Made by a program: the position numbers and the translations under genes. Below, piece by piece: positions 1 to 8,500 of a stretch of 8,775 bases of DNA (position 1 is its first letter; each line of letters starts with the position of its first letter). Where the stretch lies: the NCBI GenBank assembly GCA_938038165.1, contig CALHRB010000344.1, positions 1 to 8,775 of the forward strand, in the 5' to 3' direction. The notes beneath the pieces were generated by a model, which was given only the letters and a program-made list of their open reading frames with translations, was not told the DNA's origin and ran no database searches. Source of the stretch: Candidatus Kapaibacterium sp. (GTDB taxonomy: Bacteria > Bacteroidota > Ignavibacteria > Kapaibacteriales > UBA2268).

Positions 1-784
1 AACTATGAGGTATGAGAAAAGTTGCAATAGTAATCAAAGCAGCAATATAAATCCAGAGTTTTTTATCGGGATTTTTACGGATTTTTAAATAAGCAAAAAG
101 CCAACCAAGGAACATAATAGCAGACTTATTGTCAGTCAAATCGCCAAAATTGAGCCATCCCTTCAGAGGCCAGCCTGTCCAAAATTCCCCGAATGCGTAA
201 TATTGCATTACAGGACCAAATATTACAACGCCAAAAAACATTAATATCAATGTGAGCAAACTTAGTTTCTGATAATTTGATCCGTTGAATATGACTTCAA
301 AAGCTGTCCTCATCGAAAAAATGACCGCTGAAAAAACAAATATAATGTGTATTATTAAAATCCAGTTTGGAACAGCACCTTTAAACCTTGTAATTACAGG
401 TTTGTCTGTTAATTTGACTTTATCTCCACTCAATCCAATCAAATTTATATCATACATTATTTTCCCGGCAGGAGGTTGATTTGGGATAAAAGCAATCAGG
501 CTGTCTTCTGAGCGAAGCATAGCAATTGTAGTCCAATCATCATGGCTGGGATATCTTTTATAATTCATCTCACCGCTTATATTCTTATTTTTTACAATAA
601 CATAGACTTTCTGGTCGGTTACTCCCTCGTGGGTTCTTGGAAGGGAGAACTTGATTTTTTCGCCTTCCAATTCAATTTTTCCACTGAAGGGGTATGTTGG
701 TCCCGTTGTTCTTTGATATATTGCTAATCCTGCCATTATTATAATTGAAACAATCCATAAAAATATATTTTTTGTATTACTCAT
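1..784 (-). CDS. Multi-pass membrane protein of unknown function (3' end outside window)
   Basis: The frame starts at ATG 784 and stays open for 261 codons to the left edge, so the C-terminus is missing. Residues 8-22 (IFLWIVSIIIMAGL region) form an N-terminal membrane anchor, followed by YQRTTGPTYP. Residues 25-139 look like a soluble, beta-rich domain, probably periplasmic, containing SHDDWT and PNQPPAGK. Four further hydrophobic stretches lie near 141-158, 174-193, 221-235 and 243-259. The loop WTGWPLKGWLNFGDLTDNK (about 202-220) precedes the fourth segment. His146 lies inside a membrane segment and His260 near the end of another; metal or heme binding is possible but is only a guess. I recall similar proteins with YQR-TGPTYP and DLTDNK motifs as uncharacterised proteins of Bacteroidota and relatives, but could not search. 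The start is supported by the 22-bp gap after the upstream protease stop, which suggests cotranscription. No strong Shine-Dalgarno is present (AAGTGG lies about 8 bp upstream). Function unknown. Confidence 0.85.
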   Translation of the reverse strand, partial: MSNTKNIFLWIVSIIIMAGLAIYQRTTGPTYPFSGKIELEGEKIKFSLPRTHEGVTDQKVYVIVKNKNISGEMNYKRYPSHDDWTTIAMLRSEDSLIAFIPNQPPAGKIMYDINLIGLSGDKVKLTDKPVITRFKGAVPNWILIIHIIFVFSAVIFSMRTAFEVIFNGSNYQKLSLLTLILMFFGVVIFGPVMQYYAFGEFWTGWPLKGWLNFGDLTDNKSAIMFLGWLFAYLKIRKNPDKKLWIYIAALITIATFLIPHS

Positions 785-806
785 AATAAATCCACTTGAT
801 GAATTA

Positions 807-2420
807 TTAATTTAAAAATTTTTCTGCTTCAGGAATCAAATTAATAGCTAATTGAATTGGCTTGTCAAGCACGTAATGAATATTATAAAAACCGGAGTCA
901 CCCCATAATGTATAAGCAATTGTTGATTTTATAAACTGTCTAATGTATTCTTTGTCTTGCTGATACATTTGTTCATTCCAAATATTTTTACTTTTTGTTA
1001 ATTGGGATATTTCTTCAAGCATACCGTCATCAACCTGAAAATCATTAATAAAATGTTGGATATTTTTCTTAAACTTTTTTTTAATTTCATCTTTAAGTTT
1101 CGACAAATATAAATATGAATATTCCAAAAATATACCTTTGCTCTTCATAACAAGGGTTAAAGCGGTGGTTGTATCATCTTTAATAAAATAATCGGGATAA
1201 ATACCACCTCCACCAAGCATACTCCTGCCTTTTTCTGATTTATATATTGGCAGTTGAGAACCTAAATTTTTATTTCTGATTATAGATTCAAGTTTTTGAA
1301 TTGTTTGCTTATCTAATCCAAGATTAGCAACAGGATCAAGAGTTATATTTTCTTTAGATAACTTTTTTTGAATTGACCTTCCTGAAGGGGTATAATAAGA
1401 AGCAACCGTAAGGCTAAAAGCTGAACCATCCTTGAATTCGAAATATTTTTGGACAGTCCCTTTGCCAAAAGATTGACTCCCAATGACTAAGCCTCTATCC
1501 AAGTCCTGAATAGCTCCGGCAAATATTTCACTAGCAGAAGCAGATTGTTCGTCAATCATAACTATAATTGGCAGTTTTTCGAATTTTTTATTACCTTTCG
1601 AAATATATTCAAGCTTATAATCTGAATTTTTTGAAGTTGTGTAAGTTATCTTTTTGCCTTCAGGAACAAGCTCGCTTATAATTTTGACGACCTGTTCAAG
1701 ATAGCCACCCTGATTGCCTCTTAAATCAACAATTAATGATTTCATACCCTTTTTTGAAAGCTCTTCCAGAGCCTCTATAAACTCATTATAACAATTTGCT
1801 GTAAATCTGATTGATTTAATAAAAGCGGTGCTTGTTTCGGGAATGATGAACTTTGAAACAATGCTGAGTGTTTTAAGGTTCTGTCTTGTTAGCACAAATT
1901 CATTTAAACTTGAACCTCTTTTGATAATCAAAGAAAGCGTTGTTCCAACCTCGCCGTTAATTTTTTCGGCAACTGAATTCTGATTTGCTCTTATTACATT
2001 TTCACCGTTTAAAAATAAAATTTTATCTCCGGGCATGATTCCAGCTGAATCTGCCGGTCCTCCGGATGTTACTGCAATGATTGTAATAGTGTCGTTAATC
2101 GAATAAATAGTAATCCCAACGCCGTCATATTTTCCTGAATAAGTTTCTTTAAAGTTCTTGTAGGATTGTGATGATAAATATTGGGAATTGGGGTCTAATG
2201 ATTGTAGCATTGAATTAAAAGCTATCTCACTAATTTTTTTTATATCAATGGAATCATTATAGTTTTGAAATGCTGTTATTAGAAGATCTCTGAATTTTTG
2301 TGATTCATAATTTATTTCGTTTTCAATTTCTGTCTCCTTTGACTGAAAACCTGATATGATAACAGTAAATATTATCAATAGAAATAAATAAAAATTACTC
2401 TTTTGTCTCATCTTTAACAT
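807..2420 (-). CDS. S41-family C-terminal processing protease with PDZ domain
   Basis: A complete 537-residue serine protease of the CtpA/Prc (tail-specific protease) family. Residues 9-25 are hydrophobic and act as a signal peptide or anchor; no lipobox Cys is present, so the enzyme is predicted to be periplasmic or inner-membrane anchored. A helical segment (about 35-92) includes LDPNSQYLS, typical of the region before the PDZ domain. The PDZ domain spans about 95-175 (YDGVGITI; GPADSAGIMPGDKILFLNG). The S41 catalytic core spans about 195-360: VDLRGNQGG (231-239), SASASE with nucleophile Ser295, and FGKGTVQ with general base Lys320. The 25-residue Ser-Lys spacing matches the family. GGGGIYPD (403-410) follows, then a roughly 125-residue charged helical tail, which is common in Bacteroidota members. 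These enzymes generally cleave substrates near their C-termini; the substrate here is unknown. ATG 2420 is chosen, but ATG 2411 (Met4) is nearly as good; neither has a clear Shine-Dalgarno. Probably transcribed with the downstream membrane protein. Confidence 0.95.
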   Translation of the reverse strand: MLKMRQKSNFYLFLLIIFTVIISGFQSKETEIENEINYESQKFRDLLITAFQNYNDSIDIKKISEIAFNSMLQSLDPNSQYLSSQSYKNFKETYSGKYDGVGITIYSINDTITIIAVTSGGPADSAGIMPGDKILFLNGENVIRANQNSVAEKINGEVGTTLSLIIKRGSSLNEFVLTRQNLKTLSIVSKFIIPETSTAFIKSIRFTANCYNEFIEALEELSKKGMKSLIVDLRGNQGGYLEQVVKIISELVPEGKKITYTTSKNSDYKLEYISKGNKKFEKLPIIVMIDEQSASASEIFAGAIQDLDRGLVIGSQSFGKGTVQKYFEFKDGSAFSLTVASYYTPSGRSIQKKLSKENITLDPVANLGLDKQTIQKLESIIRNKNLGSQLPIYKSEKGRSMLGGGGIYPDYFIKDDTTTALTLVMKSKGIFLEYSYLYLSKLKDEIKKKFKKNIQHFINDFQVDDGMLEEISQLTKSKNIWNEQMYQQDKEYIRQFIKSTIAYTLWGDSGFYNIHYVLDKPIQLAINLIPEAEKFLN

Positions 2421-2460
2421 TATTTTTACAGAATAAATTGTTTAACAGTTAAAAGACAAA
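2421..2460 (-). promoter_or_regulatory. Candidate promoter/operator for the protease gene
   Basis: Between the terminator and the protease start lies a very AT-rich leader. On the minus strand it holds TTTG (2460-2457), a 20-bp spacer and TTATTCTG (2436-2429). This is a partial match to the Bacteroidota TTTG / TAnnTTTG promoter; it would leave a leader of only a few bases before ATG 2420, which is a weakness. Inside the spacer is the perfect 6+1+6 inverted repeat TTTAACTGTTAAA (plus-strand 2441-2453), which could be an operator. That a promoter exists here is inferred from the terminator upstream; the exact boxes are uncertain. Confidence 0.3.
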
Positions 2461-2490
2461 TATTAAAAAAAAAGATTTGAAAAATATCTA

Positions 2491-2526
2491 AAAAAAAACG
2501 GGAAGCAGTGAACTACCTCCCGTTTT
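2491..2526 (-). terminator. Intrinsic terminator of the giant surface-protein gene
   Basis: Read on the minus strand, AAAACGGGA (2526-2518) pairs perfectly over 9 bp with TCCCGTTTT (2503-2495) across a 14-nt loop, and the 3' arm runs into an unbroken tract of eight T (2498-2491). It starts 17 bp after the TAA of the giant gene and ends about 70 bp before the protease start, so it separates the two transcription units. In the opposite direction the tail is only TTTTATTG, so it should work mainly on the minus strand. Confidence 0.9.
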
Positions 2527-2543
2527 ATTGATAGCAGTTACTA

Positions 2544-5500
2544 TTATGGAATCAATACAAATGGAATGATAACCATTTCGTTACCTGCCGTAACTTTCAC
2601 AATATACTGACCGGCTGCGATATTGCTGAACGGAATTTCAATTGATTTTGTTCCCAACGGAAGTTCAACATTATCCATTGCTACAATAATTCTCTCGCCA
2701 GCCATATTGTAAACCTCAATATTGAACGCTAAGTTTTCGAATACCTGAACGTTGAATGATATTTTATCCTTGGCGGGATTTGGGACTATTTCACCAACTT
2801 CGAAAATTGAGCCAGATGATAAATCTTCACCTGCAATCACTTCTCTGAATCTTGCAGTTCGTTGACTTACAGGATTACCTGTGCCAGTTCCAAAGCAGAA
2901 GTTTTCAGTCCCAAGTCCTGGATTGCCATTATACCCCCAGATTCTGATATGATATCTTGTCAGAGCGGTGAGTCCAGTCATAGTAAATGATGTGCTTGTT
3001 CCCCAATAGACGATTTTGTTATTATCAGAAGGGGTTCCGATACTTGGTGCATTGCTGTAATCATTATCAGCATTGTCATATTCTTCACCAGTTTCAGGAG
3101 TAACATTTACTGCTGAGGTGACTCTTGCCACGACAAAGCTACCGCTGCCAGATCCGCGATTCCAGCTAATAGTAAATCTCCTACTCATTATGTCAGAGAA
3201 CGTAATATTATAGGCTTGAGTTGTTGGTTGTGAAGCAATAACCTTGAATTCATTACTAATTCCGGCTTCTAATGCTTCGCCTCCGCTATTATCAGCTTTT
3301 AACTTAACACCAACTTCACCATCATTATTAGTATATGTTACTGAAATGACAACCGATGAATTACCTTCTAAAATTGTTCCTGACCCAGAGACAGTTCCTG
3401 AACCGGTTTGAACTGTAATATTAATAGGTGTATCCTCGTTAACTTCATATTCCTCATCATTGTTCATTGCTGTTACGGTAACATCAAATGCTTCACCTGT
3501 ATTTTGAGTTCCGATTTCAGAAATTGTCAGGTATGGTCCGGTTACTGTGATAGCCAAAGTTCTGGCCTCACTTTCACCACAGTCATTGCTGACGGTAACG
3601 CTCAAAGTGCCAGAAGTTGCATCCTCGCCAAAATCAAGTGTAACGCTGTTTCCAGTCCCATTTATAGAAACATCAGCTCCGGAATAAGACCAATTATATG
3701 TCATTCCTTGAACTTCGGGAACTGTATAGACGACCCCATTTTGAGGTCTGTTTACAGTAGTTGTAAATTCTGTGAATTCATCTGGCATTTCAGGTGTATC
3801 AAGAACATCTACTTCAACTGATAAAGTCTTGATGCATCCATCATCTGTAAAAATATTCACAGTATATTCGCCGCTATTATTCAATCCTGCATTTTCGATA
3901 ACTGGATTTTGATCGTAAGATGTAAATCCATCGGGTCCAGACCATAGATAGGAAGCACCACCTGATGCTGACAATTCAATTGAATTTCCCTCGCAAACAG
4001 GGCTATTGCTTCCAACTGTGGCATTAGGCAATGGATTAACAACGACTGATTTAATCCTTGGCAAGGAAGCACCGCAGGAATTAACAGCGACAACTTCTAG
4101 ATCTCCGCTTGTTGCATTTTCACCAAAGTTCAAAATAACGCTATTACCATTACCAATAATTTCTACTCCATCGCCTGTATATTGCCAATTATAATTAATT
4201 CCATCAACTTCCGGTACTGCATATTCTACATTATTTGTTCCCTGGCAAACCTCGTCCTCGCCTGCTGTAAATTGACCAAGCTGAGAAGGTGTTTCTTCAA
4301 CGTTTATTTCAACAATGGCTGATGTATTTACGCATCCGTCCTTAGTTACGACCACTGAATAATCACCTTCATCAAAAACCTGAATATTTTCGATTGTGTA
4401 ACTCGATTCGGTTGCACCCTGTATTTCAAGGCTATTGAACAACCACTGATATGTAGCGCCTTCGACTTCAAAGGCGTTCAATGTAACATCTGAACCGTTG
4501 CAGACATTTAAAATCTGATCCCCAATAATTTGGGCAACAGGAAGATCTTTCTCGATTACTATGACTTGTCCGTTCATCTCAATTGAGCATCCTGTGTTGT
4601 CATTTGTTGATACTACAGTATATGTCCCTTCGAGAACATTCTCCCAATTCAATGCATCACCTGTACCTGCAAGAGCATCTCCTTCCGGATTTCCATTCAA
4701 CATAAGTTGATATGTGAAACCAATATCAGAATCTTCAAGGGTCAAAGTAACTCCGTTATCACCCTCGCAATATTCTGTACCACCAGTCAAAGTATAAACG
4801 CTGGGGGCTGGAGACTCATTAACGGTAACTTCACCATTCATATTATTTGAACATTGTGTAATAGCATTGTATGCAACGACAGTATATGTTCCCTCAGTTT
4901 TATTCAGCCATTGAATTTGATTGCCTGTTCCTTGAATAAGTTGACCGTCTTCAACTAAATCCTTGAACAATTGATAATTTACGCCTATTTCTGAAGAGGA
5001 AAGTTGTAGAGTAACTCCATTTGTTCCTTCGCAATAGGTCTCATCTCCGGTAAGGTTAAACACTGTTGGATAAGCACTTACATTGATTGTAACATCGTTA
5101 CCCAGAGTGTTGTTTGAACATAGTGCATCTGTAACTGATACAATATGGTAAGTCAGTGTTTGATTAACATCTTCTATAACCAACTGATATACATTATTAT
5201 TAATATCATTGATTTCTTGATTTTCCTGACCATCGAAGTAAACAATATCAAATGGAGCGGTTCCTGTCAGGTTAAAAGTAAAGATTGCATCCTGACCGGT
5301 ACATAATGGACCGTTCCCGCTTAATGTTGCAGTCGGTTTATCATTTACGATCAGTTGAGCATTCTCAGTCGCTAACCATTCAGGGCTATTACAAATGTTT
5401 TGAGCTTCAAGTCTGTAGTAATATCCATCCATTGTTCCATCAATGAATCCTTCGTTTATGGTTAGTGTATTTGTGTTTACACCGTCATAAATGTCATTGT

Positions 5501-8500
5501 CAGGAACGACACTCCAGTTATCACCATCAGTGCTGTAAACCCATCTGTAAATCAAGTTATCACCGGTGAACGAAGCAGTAAATTGTGCTGATTGTCCTTC
5601 GCACACGATATCGTCTAAAGGATCTGACACAACATTTGGCTCTTGTAAAAGAATTAATGATGCAACGCTCGATTCGATCCCGTTCGCACAATCATTAGAT
5701 ACAACAACTTTAAATAGATGATCTCCCATATCGAATGTTACATTGCTTATTTGAAGAGTTGTGCTTGTTGTTCCGCTATAAACGTTGTCATCCTCTAAAT
5801 TATTCCAGCTCTGTCCATCATCAGTACTAATCATCCACTGATAATCAAATGGAGCAGAACCCGAAACCTGAACTGTGAACTGAGCATCATCACCAATGCA
5901 CACACTGAAATCTTCAGGTTGAGTAGCAATAACAGGAGCTGTTTTGATTGTCAAAGTTGCAACACTCGATGAAACATTTGATTGACAATCGTTTGAAGCA
6001 AGTAATTTATAAGAATAACCGTTCATTGAATTTGTTACATTTGAGAGAGTTAAAGTATTGGAAGTAAAACCAGAGTAGGTAATACCATCCATATTTTCTT
6101 CAATATCTTCAAATGTTTGACCATCGGTACTGCGTTGCCATTGATAAGTTAATGGATTATTTCCGTTGACTGTGGCAGTAAATGTATGTACACCAGAATT
6201 TTCGCAAACTTCAAGATTCTGCGGATTTGCCACAAAGACCGGAGGATAAAGAATTGTTAATGTTGCTGGATCGGATAAGACCCACGCTTGCGGGCAACCG
6301 CTGTTTCTTGCCAATAATCTGTATTGATAACCATCAAGACCGCTAACATCTGAAATTGTTAATTCAGTTGTGTTAAATCCGCTGTAAATTTCTCCATCTG
6401 TATTTGCGTCTATATCATCAAAGCCATCTCCATCATCTCGTTGCCATTTGTATTGATTTGCAAACAAAGGATCTGAAGAAAATACATGACTGGAACCATT
6501 ACATACTGCGGCATTCTCGGGATTGACATCTGTGAAATCTGGTTCGTCGGGAACAAGAAGAGTTGCTGGATTAGAAGCAACCCAATTTTCCGGGCAACCG
6601 TTATTTTTTGCAAGAAGTCTGTATTGATATCCATCAAGACCTGTTACATCGCTAATGTACAATGATGTGGTATTAAATCCGCTGTAAATTCCACCATCGG
6701 TATTAATATTAATATCCTGATAATTAATACCATCATATCTTTGCCATTTATAAACATCAGCATTAGCTGGGGTTGATACAAATGTGTGATCTGAGCCTGC
6801 GCAAAGAAGAATATCTACAGGATGATTTCCAGTAAAATCTGGTTCTGTGGGTACAGTCAAAAGTGCCTCTTCGGATGCAGCCCAGTTTTGGGGACATCCC
6901 ATATTTTTTGCAAGAAGTCTGTAGGTAAAGCCATTCAGACCGCTAACAGTAGATATATTGAGTGATGTTGTATTATATCCTGAATAAACTCCATTATCAG
7001 TATTTGCGTCTATATCAACGAATCCTTGACCATCATTTCTTTGCCATTTGTATTGTTCCGCATTTAGAGGATCTGAAGTAAAGGTATGATTTGTTCCTGA
7101 ACAAACTGTTGCATTTTGCGGTTGATTGCCCTCAAAGTTAGGTTCGAGAGGAACAGTCAAAATTACTTCATTTGATGCTATCCAATTTAATGGACAACCG
7201 CTATTTCTTGCATATAATCTGTATGAATATCCATCAAGACCAGTAACATTGCTTATAGTCAATGTAGCTGTATTGAATCCTGAATAGATTCCACCATCCA
7301 TTGTTCCATTTATATCTTCATAGCCATTTCCATCATTTCTTTGCCATCTAAATTGGTTGGCGTTACTTGGATTTGCAACAAATGAGTGATTGTTACCATT
7401 ACAAACTGTTGCATCCTCGGGTTGACCATTTGTGAAATCAGGTTCCGTTGGAACTGTAAGAGTAACAACATCCGATGATGCCCAACCGGTAGGACATCCG
7501 TTATTTCTGGCTAATAATTTGTATTGATAACCATTTAATCCGCTAACATTTGATATGACAAGAGAAGTTGTTCCAAAACCTGTATAAACACCTCCGTCCA
7601 TTGATCCATCAATATCTTCAAATCCATTGCCATTATTTCTTTGCCATTTAAATTCATCAGCATTTACAGGTGTTGATGTAAAGGTATGTTCTGTTCCTTG
7701 ACAAATTGTTGCATCTTGTGGTTGATTCCCTGTAAAATCGGGATACGTATTAACTGACAGAGTAGCATAATTCGATGGGATGCCATCGGTTGGACAATTT
7801 CCAGTGTTTTGTGCTAAAACCCGGAATTGATAACCGTTATAACTATTGACATTTGCAATATGCAAAGTGTTTGTTGTAACATCATCAAAATCATCATTAT
7901 CGGGAACACTTAACCATGGTGATTGATCATTCTCTCTGTATTGCCATTGATAAGAAGTAGCATTATCAAACTGTGCAGTAAAATCATGCTGGCTATTCTC
8001 ACAAACCCCGGCATCTACTGGGGAACTGACAAGAGTTGGTTGTGAGATAACTGTTAATGTTGCATCTGACGAAGTAATAATTATTAATGGGCAAGCTGTG
8101 TTATATGCCCTTGCTCTGTATCTACTTCCATTTAATCCAGTAACATCGGAAATCTGAAGAGTCGTAGTGCTTGTTCCTGAATAAACTCCTCCGTCACTTA
8201 AATTATTCCAGCCAAGGTTAAATACTTGCCATATATAATTTGTTGCATTATTTGTTGTAACGCTGAACTGAGCTGAGCTTCCTTCGCAAACTGACTGACT
8301 CTGAGGATTGCTTGTAAATTCTGGATTTGGTATAAAACTTAATCTAACTATATTTGATGATAGCCAGTTTGTAGGACAATTACTGTTTCTTGCTAATAAT
8401 CTGAAATAATATACATCAAGATCGCTGACATCGTTAATTGTAAGAGTAGAAGTATTGACTCCATCGAAAACATCATTATCTGGTACATCATTCCAATTAT

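Noticed and set aside
285..727. Two small plus-strand open frames (285-479 and 542-727)
   Set aside because: They lie antisense to the membrane-protein gene, whose own frame is intact with clear hydrophobic segments; the small products have no recognisable features.
807..2420. S41 protease as the sortase or processing enzyme of the neighbouring T9SS cargo
   Set aside because: T9SS sorting-domain removal is done by the PorU family, which is unrelated to S41; the two genes are also separated by a strong terminator. Adjacency alone does not support a link.
2491..2498. A8 tract as a phase-variable homopolymer
   Set aside because: It is non-coding and is explained as the T-tail of the intrinsic terminator on the minus strand.
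3408..4194. Plus-strand frames at 3408-3821 and 4006-4194, and a minus-strand frame at 3881-4093
   Set aside because: All overlap the continuous giant frame, whose repeat pattern is unbroken here. They are shadows of the repetitive coding sequence.
6410..6637. Minus-strand 75-codon frame
   Set aside because: Out-of-frame reading of the 300-bp Ig repeats across a unit boundary; low-complexity Met/Ile-rich product.
6243..7742. Regular repeats as a possible CRISPR array
   Set aside because: The period is 300 bp, the copies are diverged and every copy is in frame and encodes an Ig-like module; there are no short identical direct repeats with unique spacers.
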